Positions 1 through 10,682 of a stretch of 64,000 nt of DNA are shown in pieces. Origin of the DNA: Schizophyllum amplum (taxonomy: Eukaryota; Basidiomycota; Agaricomycetes; Agaricales; Schizophyllaceae); assembly GCA_007026445.1 (NCBI GenBank), contig VDMD01000001.1, positions 2,914,001 to 2,978,000 on the forward strand. The letters run 5' to 3'. Within the stretch, counting starts at the first letter, position 1. The number at the start of each line of letters is the position of its first letter. The notes under the pieces are model-generated. The model was not told the DNA's origin and did no database searches. It worked only from the letters and a program-made list of their open reading frames with translations. A program made the position numbers and the translations under genes.

Positions 1-2118
1 GATGCCCTGACCCCGCAGGTACCCCTTCAGGTCCTTGATCAGCTCCAGCTGCTCCTCCGTCGTCAGCCCGCTGACTATCGTCTGCAACACAGACCCCACG
101 GTGACGTGGTGGTCGCGGATGACGCTGCTGTAGTACACATATGTGAACACGCCCATGAGGAACCTAGAGCACGTTCAGCGACAGCGCAAGGCAGGCGAAA
201 GATGGGACGTACTGGCAATCCATCCGGTCCGTCATACCACCATGGCCCGGAATGCTATGGCCAAAGTCCTTGATGTTGAACGCGCGCTTGAAGCCGGATG
301 CGAAGAAGCCGCCGAACGGCGCAACAAGCGATGCAAAGATCGCCATGACGAGGACATGGCCCTGGAACGGAGCGTATGAGATCGTCGTGATCTCGCGGCC
401 GAGCTGCGCGAAGGTAAGTCAGTAGAGGCACGGGCATACCTATACTGAAGCGTACCGCGTTCGATAGTGCCTTCGCAACAGGAGCCCAGATCTGCCAGTC
501 GCGCCAGATGAAGACCGGGTTCGGCTTGCACGCGAACTCCTCCCAAGCGTGCTTCCCAAGGTCCCGCACCGGGCAGATCATGTAGTTGAAGCGCATGAAG
601 AACGTGCCCCACGCAACACCGAAAGCCATGGTGCAGAAGAATGCGCCAACGAAGCCCTCGACCGTCTTCTTGGGCGAGAGCTGAATCAAGGGCGTCTTGC
701 CGAACGAGATGCCGCAGATGTAAGCGAAGACATCGTTGCAGATAACGAGCGAGGCGGGGACCCAGAACCAGATGACACCCTCCAAGATGTTGTTGACGAT
801 GAAATGGCTAAAGAAACGTGAGCAGAAGAACACATGAAGATTGTAGGCAACCGACCTGGAAACGACCACGAGCAGGAGGCTCATGTGCACCCAGCAGAAC
901 AGCCCGAACTGCTGTTTCAACTGTCCCTTCTGCAGCGACATAACGAACCCGACGAAGCCAAGCGTATACAGCAGGAAGCTAAGCATACGGTGGTTCGTCG
1001 CGAAAGGCAGGAGCTGCGCATCGGCAAAGACGACATGCTGCAAAGGGCATGAGACGAGTACACTTCTATCTTCCAGAAAAGCACGTACCTTGAAGTAGTA
1101 GATAATGCTTTCGCCGTAGAGGAAGTAGTTCGTGACAGCGAAGAAGTACCAATTGAGGGTGACGCTCCATGGGTCCTTCTTGGCTTCTTCCTTGGCGCTC
1201 TTGCTAGAGAGAGCGAATAGGGCTGTGACTTCGCGGTAGACCAGCGTCTGGCATATGTGCACAAGCAAGACCATGTAGCCGTGCCCGAAGGTCAAGAAGC
1301 CTAAGTGAACGCATTAGAATGCAGGGCCTCAGTATCGGGCTGGCTACGTACCGAGAAACGCGGCGATCATGATGAACGTCCATATTGTGCGCGTAACAAA
1401 AGCTGCTTTCTTCTTCTGCTGCTCTGCCTGCTTGCCGTCTTGAGGGGGCGCAGACGCAGGCGGTTGGTCGGCTTTTGATGGCGGCTGCACAGCCGCCTCC
1501 AGCTTCTGCACTACTGCAGATTTGTGGACAGGCTTAGGTGTCGGTACATCGTCAGGTACGGGCGCCTGAGGAGCGGCCATGGAAGGAAAGTCTGGGGTGG
1601 AGCGCCCCGATGTTGACGACTGCCGAATGAACGGTTCATCAAGAGGTCGGGCATGGCCGTTCACTCCGTTGAGCTCCGCTGGTTCCTGGGCTTTGGGGGC
1701 AAGAATCTGGGGCTCTGGCTGGGAGGGAAGTGCCGCGTCACCATTCAAGCCGGCTGGCGGGGCATCTGTGGGAGCTGGGGCGGACGCGTCCTCTACCGAC
1801 GGGAGCACTGACGCGACTGCTGGGGCGGGTGAAGCGTCTGAATCGACCTGCGCTTTCGCGGCGGCTTTCTGTTTTTGCCTCTTCTCTGCGCGCGCCGCAC
1901 GGGCTGCTTTTTTGAGTGCAGATTTTGTGGGCTTCGAAGGCTCAGAGGCACTGCGATGCGGATTCGTCAAAATCTTGCGGGGCAATCACGCGCAATGAGA
2001 CGCACCTCTGGGCAGCCTCGGAGTCGACCTGGACCTCGGAGATCTCCTCGTCCGACTCTTCGCCCGAGTCGACGGGGAGCGCAGCGAACACTGTCCTGGA
2101 GCCGAAGCGGTTCGACAT
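1..2118 (-). CDS. CDS1: CDP-diacylglycerol synthase (phosphatidate cytidylyltransferase), 3' end outside window
   Basis: Makes CDP-diacylglycerol from phosphatidate and CTP in the ER membrane, the branch point to phosphatidylinositol, phosphatidylserine and cardiolipin. Exons (minus): 2118-2006, 1950-1352, 1300-1089, 1037-856, 807-456, 403-213, 163 to the window edge; at least 604 residues, so only the last few codons are missing. Multi-pass segments start at about residue 225. The family signature lies at about residues 522-548, including SGFKRAF, KDFG, PGHGG and TDRMD. Motifs such as NDVFAYICG and SPKKTVEGF are also present. The first ~200 residues are low complexity: an acidic start, then a Lys/Ala-rich stretch. 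The ATG at 2118 is reached only through a 55-nt first intron; the long exon 2 frame has no ATG of its own upstream. Head-to-head with the tRNA-ribosyltransferase gene, 213 bp apart. Confidence 0.93.
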
Positions 2119-2331
2119 GATGGCAGAGAGCAAGAAGATGTCCGCCAACACAACGCCACTCCTCCCGACACGTTCTCGCGCTCGCACGTGATACAAGTGA
2201 TCGCCGCGGTGACGCGCCGCCTTGAGCGCTTAATTGCCTGCTCGCTCAGTGCTTATCGTGTCGCTGCTGCACACATCCCGAGTACAACGGCCAGCCGAGC
2301 CCCCTCAAACGGAAACCCTTCCGGCTCTGTG

Positions 2332-4101
2332 ATGGAGTTCGAAATCATCGCAAGGTGTCCGACGACACGGGCGCGCGTCTCGCGAATGCGCCTCGCTCAC
2401 GGGAACACCATGCTGCCCACATTCATGCCTGTAGCGACACAGGCCGCGATCAAAGGCCTGACCCCCCAGCAGATAGAGGCACTCGGGGTCACACTCATAC
2501 TCAATAACACCTACCATCTCAACCTCCGCCCGGGCATCAAGGTTCTCGAGGAGGCGGGGGGAGCGCATAAATTTCAGAACTGGCCGCGCAACTTGTTAAC
2601 GGTGTGTTTCCCGTCCTTAAGCCCCCCTTGCTCTCATATATCTATCTAGGATAGTGGCGGCTTTCAGCTTGTCTCGCTGAGCAAGTTCACCAAAATCACC
2701 GAAGAGGGCGCGCTCTTTGCTAGCCCCTTTACGGGAGAGCCAACCATGCTCACCGTGAGTGCTTCAGTTCCCGCGAACTGCAGGCACCCACATCATTTCC
2801 AGCCCGAGGAAAGCATATCTATACAGCACGCCATCGGTGCGGACATCATCATGCAGCTTGACGATGTCGGTAAGAAACCATCTATTGACATGCGTACAAC
2901 GTCTCACGATCCCCTCCAGTGCCAGCGTTGTCCGACGATCGGGCGAGAGTAGAAGAGGCAATGGAGCGCTCTGTTCGATGGCTCGACCGTTGCATAGCTC
3001 ATCATGAGCAGTCCGGTCGCAAATCCCAACAGAATCTCTTTGCCATCGTACAGGGCGGTCTTGACGTCGACCTGCGCGATCGATGTCTGCAACAGATGAT
3101 AGAAAGAAAAGACAAAGTTGCGGGGTACGCCATAGGCGGTCTGAGCGGTGGCGAAGCGAAAGGCAAGGGTTCTATACACGAAAAAGCCAGCGAGAATAAC
3201 GATTATATGGCCAGACGTCTTCTGGAGGATGTGCGCCTTATTCCGCCGATAATTTCGAACGTTTCCAACGCTCGTGCAGGATAAGTCAATGCGCAGCAAA
3301 GCTCCCCGAAGACCGTACGTGCTCTGTCGCTCTTCAATGAGGGCTTCATTGACCGCGGCTGCTCAGGTCCACGATATTCCATGGGCATCGGGTTTGCCGA
3401 AGGCAAGTCTCCCCCCTCTCCTTGTATAGGTCTTGTGAACGAAAACGCGCACCCCAGATCTCCTCGTCTGTGTCGCTCTTGGTGTGGATATGGTACATCG
3501 CCAACTCCGTTCGTGCTTCCTTTTCTGACGGATGCAGGCGGACTGTGTCTTCCCCACGCGCACGGCACGATTTGGCGTCGCACTGACCCGCAAGGGGCCG
3601 CTGAACTTGCGTAAGTAGCTCTATCTTCATCATGCGCGCCGCACTCTATTTACGTTTTCCCTTCAGGACTTGCAAAGCACGCCGCTGACTTCTCGCCTAT
3701 CGACCCCGCCTGCCCGTGCCCGACGTGTACTGACGGGACGTCGCGCGCGATGCTACACCATATCGTAACGCACGAGACCGCAGGGGCACACGGTGAGCCT
3801 GCTGAAGATGCTAGATTGAGCGAAGAAAATACTGATCCCCGCCTCCTTCTCTTACCTTCCAGCGGTCACATTGCACAATCTAGTCTTTCAGGCCCAAGTT
3901 ATGGGCAGGGCACGCGATGCGATCATTAAGGGCGCGTTTCCCGCGTATCTCAAAGCCTTCTTTGCGGAGTTCTTTGGCGATGCGGGATACCCGCGATGGT
4001 GTGTCGATGCCCTACGGAGTGTCGGGGTGGACCTGCTCGAGGGCAAGGGGGACGTGCCAATTGTCGATGGAACTGGAGCGAAGTGGGAGTATGCAGACTA
4101 G
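2332..4101 (+). CDS. queuine tRNA-ribosyltransferase catalytic subunit (TGT/QTRT1)
   Basis: Exchanges guanine 34 for queuine in tRNAs for Asp, Asn, His and Tyr. Exons: 2332-2601, 2650-2754, 2803-2869, 2920-3162, 3215-3230, 3280-3314, 3367-3402, 3458-3492, 3538-3610, 3667-3792, 3863-4101; 414 residues. Seen directly: LTDSGGFQ with Asp91, the IVQGGLD segment, [12 protein letters not shown], the nucleophile region [12 protein letters not shown] (Asp271) and the zinc site Cys309, Cys311, Cys314 with His340. Two introns (after 3162 and 3402) have GC donors, and four consecutive exons are only 16-36 nt. The start at 2332 gives the usual family N terminus. An in-frame ATG at 2188 would add 48 residues that could be a mitochondrial presequence, so both starts are possible. 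Fungi do not make queuine de novo, so the substrate would come from outside. Confidence 0.93.
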
Positions 4102-4485
4102 AAGGTATTATATGTGCACAACATGCATGAAATATCGCATTTCTCGCAAAGTTACTGCATGCGATACCGCAGGAGGAAGAAGAAGAAGACGCGCTTTAGC
4201 TTCATCTTGAACATCATCGGACCTCGTGACCGTGGGACTCCTTCTGAGGACATGCAATCGGCGCGATCGGGCGAGGGGAAGACCTGACGGCGCCAATATG
4301 GATGAGCTAGACTTTCAATTGCGACTCTTCCTGAACGCTCTTCGATCCCCCTGCACGCAGTCCGACAACTCCTCACCGCACCTCGGTCCACTTTCCACTT
4401 TCTTATCCGACCCTCGCACTACAAAAACCGCGGAGGGGGAAACATCGTGACTCGACCCCACTCCCCTCACCTCTCTGCGCACACC
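4102..4485. other. intergenic, upstream of threonine dehydratase
   Basis: No gene is seen. It holds the 3' flank of the tRNA-ribosyltransferase gene and the 5' flank of the threonine dehydratase gene, with pyrimidine-rich stretches near 4380-4480 and one TGACTC motif just before the start codon. Confidence 0.6.
4448..4453 (+). promoter_or_regulatory. TGACTC motif (Gcn4/Cpc1-type half site)
   Basis: TGACTC lies 33 bp before the ATG of the threonine dehydratase gene. The core matches the site bound by Gcn4/Cpc1 bZIP activators of amino-acid biosynthesis genes. It is short, has G rather than A after the core, and may lie within the leader, so this is a suggestion only. Confidence 0.25.
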
Positions 4486-6394
4486 ATGGCTCCTACGGCG
4501 ACTGTGGAATACTCCTCCAATGCCCCGGATCCCCTTCCTTATCCCCGTCTCGCAAAGCATCATCTTCTGCCGAGCAATACGCCAGACTACCTCCGCCTCA
4601 TCCTGACCGCGAAGGTGTATGAGATCCTGGAGGAGACGCCGCTGGTGCACGCCACGAACCTCAGCGCGAAGCTCGGGAATCAGATTTATCTTAAGCGTGA
4701 GGATCTGCAGAAGGTCTTCAGCTTCAAAATCCGCGGCGCGTACAATTTCATGGCGAGTCTGACTGAGGAGGAGCGCTGGAAGGGTGTCATCACATGCAGC
4801 GCCGGTTAGTCTGCCACCTCATCCCCCTGCACCGCTTCTCAGACTGACGTCCTTACCCCTCCTCGCAGGAAATCACGCTCAGGGCGTCGCTATGTCTGGC
4901 GAGCGTCTCGGCGTTCCATGCACCATTGTCATGCCCAACGGCACCCCCTCCATCAAAGTCCGCAACGTCGCGCGCATGGGCGCGAAGGTCGTCCTGCACG
5001 GCTCCGACTTCGACGCCGCCAAGGCAGAATGCGCGCGCCTGGCAAAGGTGCATGGCCTCGTCTTCGTCCCGCCGTACGACGATCCGCTGGTCATCGCCGG
5101 CCAGGGTACGGTCGGGCTGGAGATCCTGAAGCAGGTACCCCAGGCCGATGGACTGGACGGGATTTTTGCCTCTATAGGCGGGGGAGGGCTGGTCGCGGGC
5201 ATCAGCGAGTACGTCAAACGCATCGGGTCGCCGAAGACGAAGATGATGGGCGTCGAGACGTTCGACGGGGACGCGATGGCGCGCAGCTTGGAGAAGGGCG
5301 AGCGGGTGACGTTGCCGGATGTAGGGCCGTTCAGCGACGGCACGGCGGTCAAGATCGTTGGTCAGGAGCCTTTCAGGATCTGCAAAGACCTGCTGGATGG
5401 CATCGTCAAGGTCGACAACGATGAGATCTGCGCCGCCATCAAGGATATCTTCGAAGGTCTGTATGTCTAGTTGCCATCATGCCAGTCAGAGGCTGACGCT
5501 CTTGCAGAGACGCGCTCCGTTACAGAACCCGCGGGAGCCCTTGCACTTGCCGGGCTCAAGCGTTACATCGCAAGTAACGGTCTGATGGGCGCCAACATGC
5601 GCTTCGTCGTCGTTGTCAGCGGCGCTAATATGAACTTCGACCGCCTGCGCTTTGTGGCCGAGCGCGCTGAGATCGGAGAGGGCCGTGAAGCGTTACTCAG
5701 CGTCGAGATACCCGAAAAGCCCGGATCGTGAGTGGTTCCTCTGTAGCAATCTGCCGTGTCGTATACTCAATGGCGCGCCAGCTTCATCAAGCTTCACAGC
5801 AAAATTCATCCTCGCGCGGTTACCGAGTTCATCTATCGATACAGCTCAGCACATACGGCTCATGTATTCATGGCCTTCAAGTTGCAAACACCGGACCGCG
5901 AGAGGGAAGTGAAGCACGTATTGGAGGAGCTCAACAAAGATGGCATGGCTGGAATCGATATCAGCGACGACGAGATGGCGAAGAGCCACGGGCGGTACAT
6001 GATCGGTGGATGCCAGAGCGTACCACACGAGCGACTCTTCAGATTCGGTGAGATGATTCATGTCGATTATATGGAAGAAGTGCTGAAGATCGTCCCAAGA
6101 ATTTCCGGAGCGACCTGCTGCTTTGCGCAAATTCTTGTTAGAGACGCAGTCGCACAACTGGAACATCTCGCTCTTCCATTACCGAAATCATGGCGCGGGT
6201 ACGTCTGATCCTCGAAATGCAGGCGCTTTGCACTAGCTGACTCGTCCGCAGATCTGGGCAAAGTGCTCGCCGGTCTTCAGATACCGTCGGAAGACTATGC
6301 TGTCTTCGACGACTACCTCAAGACTTTGGGGTACACGTACAAAGAGGAGACGGATAATTCAGTGTATAAGAGGTACCTGAGCAAAGCCTCGTAG
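4486..6394 (+). CDS. ILV1: threonine dehydratase (threonine ammonia-lyase), biosynthetic
   Basis: PLP enzyme that deaminates threonine to 2-oxobutanoate, the first step of isoleucine synthesis, normally in mitochondria. Exons: 4486-4804, 4869-5456, 5508-5727, 5782-6047, 6100-6198, 6252-6394; 544 residues. The PLP lysine is Lys81 in [10 protein letters not shown]; the glycine loop is [10 protein letters not shown]; the tail carries two ACT-like regulatory repeats, beginning at [10 protein letters not shown] and [13 protein letters not shown]. The second keeps the [14 protein letters not shown] core, as in isoleucine-inhibited enzymes. The N terminus before the catalytic domain is short (about 40 residues), so a mitochondrial signal is not obvious. 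Start chosen at the only ATG that fits the exon frame. Confidence 0.95.
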
Positions 6395-6644
6395 AATTTT
6401 GCACAATGTATCACTGTACATGTAAACCGTACCATTTGAAGCTTGAAGACTGAAAGCGAGGACGGTCACGATCCCAGGACGGTGTAATCGCGGTATGCCC
6501 GAATTGAATTCGTTGCACATTCAGGTGATACGGGGTGACCTTCGGTACAGCTACAGCGTTCATAGTCAGTGCGATGCCCTGCATGCGGGCTGTCTGCGAA
6601 TGGGGGGTGAGGTACGATCGTGCATCGTTGCATGTGCGACGCAC

Positions 6645-6863
6645 CTAGTGATGCTCCTCGCCATGGTGCTCATGGGCCATCAGGGCCTTCTGGGGCTTGA
6701 AATACAGCTCGTCCGCGGCCACGTAGGCGGTGAACGCAAAGAGCGCGACACCGAAGCCGGGGAAGAAGTTGGAGAGCATGGCACGCTTTGTGAAGACTTG
6801 GTGTGACCTCCATGCCTCGAGCTTTGCCCAGGGATCGCGGAATACGGGGAGATGGTCCGGCAT
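6645..6863 (-). CDS. NADH:ubiquinone oxidoreductase B12-type subunit (NDUFB3-like)
   Basis: A 72-residue single-span accessory subunit of mitochondrial complex I. The start MPDHLPVFRDPWAK, then a hydrophobic segment FFPGFGVALFAFTAYVAAD and a His/Glu-rich tail, matches fungal B12 subunits. The ATG at 6863 follows CTGCACAG directly, and a GTGAGC donor lies about 60 nt upstream, so there is probably an intron in the leader ending at the start codon. It is head-to-head with topoisomerase I across about 300 bp. Confidence 0.85.
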   Translation of the reverse strand: MPDHLPVFRDPWAKLEAWRSHQVFTKRAMLSNFFPGFGVALFAFTAYVAADELYFKPQKALMAHEHHGEEHH

Positions 6864-7162
6864 CTGTGCAGAGGAAGACAAGCTCAGCGAATGTCGGCGG
6901 CGCTGCTACTCCCGGTGCTCACCGCTGCGAAAGAAGTCAAGACGATGCCGAGTTCGGCACTCTCGGCCAACGTGCGGTGCTGGTCCCGTGACCACCTTAG
7001 GGCCTGCCGGGTGGACTTAGAAATTTCTAAGTTCTGATCAGCCCCGCTGTCAGCTCTCGTTCGTGCTCTCTGTCAACGCCCTCGCTTCCGCAACCGCCGC
7101 GCTTGCCGACTGCCACTCGCGCCGTCACCGACTGCTTTTGTCCGATTTCTTCCGCCACCGTC

Positions 7163-10100
7163 ATGTCCAACGACGCCGCCATGGACAGCGACGATGACAA
7201 GCCGCTCGCAGTCAAAGCGGCAGCGGCCCCTAAGCAGCCCAACGGCGGGGCCAGCGGATCCCAGGCAAACGGAGACCAGGAGATGTCTGCGTTGAGCGAG
7301 GACGAGGACGACATTCCACTGGTACGTGAATTTCACTAAGTCCGCCACGCGCTAGTTGACTGTGGACTTAGTCGCAGAACAAGGCCCCGCCACGTATGAA
7401 GCGCAAACGGCCGGTCTATGCAGAGTCCTCCTCCTCTGAAGACGATGTGCCCCTCGCATCCTCCCCTGTCAAGCATGCCACTGCCGCTGTGCCCATGCCC
7501 GGCGCCATCGAGGCGACCACCGTCCCCGCGTCGTCGGTCAAGCCCAAGAAGGCCCGCGCGAGCAAGGTCAAGATCGAGGACGACGCCTCGGACTACGATG
7601 CCACTCCACCGCCCACCAAACGCCCCGCCACTAATGGCAAGGGCAAGAAGCCCGCCAAGAAGAAGGTCAAGGTCGAGAGCGACGACGAAGCCGATGACGA
7701 AAGTCCGCCTCCGAAAAAGGCTCCGTCGCGGAAGCGGAAGGTCAAGGAGGAAAGTGACGAGGATGAGGACGAGAAGCCCTTGAAGAGGAAGGCCGCGCCG
7801 AAGAAGGCTGCCGCCTCCAAGGTCAAGAAGGAGGAGACAGACAGCAAGGACGTGAAGCCAAAGCGGGGCAAGGCGAAGAAGGAGGAGCCCGACTCTCCCA
7901 AGAAGAAGACCAAGAAGGAGAAGGAGGAGGAAGAGGCGGAGGCGGTGTATCGCTGGTGGGAGCAGCAGAACCAGGACAACACCGTCAAGTGGACGACGCT
8001 CGAGCACAGCGGGGTCATCTTCCCGCCTCCCTACGAGCCTTTGCCCAAGGATGTCAAGATGAACTACAAGGGTATGCGATACCACCGCTCTGTCGTTGCG
8101 CCGAACTCAGCGTCCCTCAGGCAAACCTGTCCAGCTCTCCTTGGAGGCTGAAGAAGTCGCCGGCTTCTACGCCGCGCTTTTGGAGTCGGACCATGCGCAG
8201 GACGCTACTTTCAATAAGAACTTTTTCCATGACTGGCAAGAAGTGCTAGAGAAGCATCCCCCTGTAAGCTCGTTCATCAGGTTATTCGACCTCGTCGAGT
8301 CTGACGCCACGCTACAGGTGGATGGCACGAAGATCACCAAACTCAGTGACTGTGATTTCCGTCCCATGTTTGAATACTTTGAGGCGGAGAAAGCGAAGAA
8401 GAAGGCGATGACCCAGGCCGAGAAGAAGGCGGCGAAGGCTGAGAAGGAAGAGGCGGAAGCCAAGTACAAGTTCTGTCTCCTCGACGGTCGCAAAGAGCAG
8501 GTCGGTAACTTCAGAGTCGAACCGCCAGGCCTCTTCAGAGGACGTGGTGACCATCCTCGCAAAGGTGCTCTCAAGGTACGTGTTTGCCGCCTGTCGCTGC
8601 CGCTGTCGCTCAATCTCTCCTCAGCACCGCGTGCGTCCCGAAGACATCACGCTCAACATTGGCAAGTCTGCACCCGTCCCCGTGCCCAACATGGCTGGCA
8701 AATGGAAGGGTGTGCAGCACGACCAGACTGTGACGTGGTTGGCGACGTGGACGGAGAACGTCAATCAGAACCACAAATACGTCTTCCTTGCGGCGGGCAG
8801 CTCGCTCAAGGGCCAGAGCGACATGCAGAAGTTCGAGAAGGCGCGCGAGTTGAAGGTGGGTATCTGCTGACCCATCTTCCCTGCGTCGTCTCACGTTTCC
8901 CAGAACCACGTCGATCGCATCCGCAGCAACTACGAGGCCGACCTTAGGTCGAAGGTCATGGCCGAGCGGCAACGCGCGACGGCGATGTACTTCATCGACA
9001 AGCTCGCACTTCGTGCGGGCAACGAGAAGGGCGAGGACGAGGCGGATACTGTGGGCTGCTGCTCCTTGCGCTGCGAACACGTCACGCTCGAGAACGACAA
9101 GGGCCAATACTTTATCACCTTCGACTTCCTCGGTAAAGATTCTATTCGGTACTACAACCGCGTCGAGGTCGAACAGCAGATCTTCAAGAATGTCCGTATA
9201 TTCAAGGACAATAAGAACGACGACGACAACGTGTTCGATCGCGTTAACGTGCGTTGCTTGCCATCTCCCGCCTCCCCGTACTTACGACCCGCTCTCGACA
9301 GACGACCTCGCTAAACAAGCATCTCACTAACGAGATGAAGGGTTTGACCGCCAAGGTCTTCCGTACCTACAACGCGTCTATCACGTTCCAACGGTTGTTG
9401 GACGAGTCAGGACCGTCGCTCAAGAACGCTACTCTGCAGGAGAAGCTCAACGCGTACAACGACGCCAATCGCATGGTGGCCGTTCTCTGTAACCATCAAC
9501 GCTCCGTCCCGAAGACGTTTGAGCAATCTATGGAGAAGATGCGACGCAAGGTTCGTGTTGTATGCGTTCGTGGTAGATGCATAATGTCTGACTTTGCTCG
9601 CCAGGTCCTCGGCTTGAAGTACGATCGCATGAAGCTCCGTCACGCCTTGTTCAACTTGGACGCTAAGAACAAGAAGAACAAGAAGTACAACGAGATGGAG
9701 TCGGACATCGACGAAGATTTCGTCGTCTCTTGGGAGGAGGAATGCAAGGCGACCGACATCGAGAAGGCGGAGAAGAAGTTTGCGAAGGAGAACGAGAAGC
9801 TTGCGGAGGAGGGCAAGAGTGCGCAGGCCGACAAGGTGCTGAAGGAGCGCATCAAGGACATAGAGGACAGGTATAAGGTGCTGGCGAAGGAGCGCGGTAC
9901 GCAGAAGGCGGACCCGGGGAAGAAGACGGAGCAGAAGATCATGGAGAATATTGACAAGCTTGATCAAAGGATCAAGCAGACAAAGTTGCAGATTACGGAC
10001 AAGGACGCGGGGAAGGAGATCGCTCTTGGTACGAGGTGAGTACTCTCTTCGAACTTGTTGAACGAGGACTGACGCTCGGTGGCGTGAAGTAAAATCAATT

Positions 10101-10325
10101 ATCTGGATCCTCGGTGAGTACTATCTGCGACCATCTGCAAACCACTCACAGCCGTTCAGTATTACTGCCTCATGGGCAAAGATTCACGACGTGCCCATCT
10201 CGAAGATGTTCTCGAGAACGCTTGTTACGAAATGTATGTGCGGGTTTGACTGAGATGCGTGCGCTACTCACCCTTCCTCCGCAGTCCCTTGGGCGATGGA
10301 AGTGGATGAGGATTGGAAGTTTTAG
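7163..10325 (+). CDS. TOP1: DNA topoisomerase I (type IB)
   Basis: Relaxes supercoiled DNA in the nucleus by transient single-strand nicking. Exons: 7163-7321, 7372-8071, 8121-8263, 8318-8575, 8625-8855, 8904-9248, 9302-9550, 9605-10035, 10090-10113, 10160-10233, 10285-10325; 884 residues. Residues 1-260 are a charged, Lys/Glu/Ser-rich tail with many basic nuclear-localisation-type clusters. The core follows, from WWEQQNQDN through [22 protein letters not shown] and [11 protein letters not shown] coiled Lys/Glu linker comes next, then the C-terminal domain with the catalytic tyrosine in SKINYLDPR (Tyr843, 41 residues from the end, as in the family). That tyrosine sits on a 24-nt exon. Confidence 0.96.
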
Positions 10326-10682
10326 GCTTCCTCCCGTTATGCGCGTGTTCAGGCGTCCAATGCGTCTAGAGACACGCCTGTATCATATTTGAGTTGAGCG
10401 GACAGGACTGCGAGGACACAAGGAAGTCGGACACCGCATCATCATCACCTCGACGCTGTTTCAGTAGCATCTCTCCCAGTTGGTCGCATTTATATATCAG
10501 TAATTCCGCCTGTATGTAGCTTTGCATATCTATCTTATACACCTGCTTTCGTGCCACTGTACTGTGCCCGGACGGGTGACGGAGTTGTGATAGCCGCAGC
10601 GGCCCCGGAAGTGAAGTGATGGCCAGCATGCTCCCGCTGGCTGCGCCTCTTCGTCTCCGACCACCATCATCCCCTGCTCGCC
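10326..10682. other. intergenic between TOP1 and the TM9SF gene
   Basis: About 360 bp with no gene seen; it holds the TOP1 3' flank and the TM9SF promoter. Confidence 0.6.

Noticed and set aside
2188..2331. In-frame ATG at 2188 as the start of the tRNA-ribosyltransferase
   Set aside because: The added 48 residues do not look like the family N terminus; kept only as an alternative mitochondrial form.
3280..3299. Standard GT splice patterns that would avoid the GC donors in the tRNA-ribosyltransferase
   Set aside because: Available GT sites break the frame or lose the conserved GGE-K-VFW and GIGFAEDL joins.
7336..8085. 249-codon open frame on the minus strand inside TOP1
   Set aside because: Leu/Arg-rich mirror of the Lys/Glu/Ser-rich TOP1 N terminus; no independent support.
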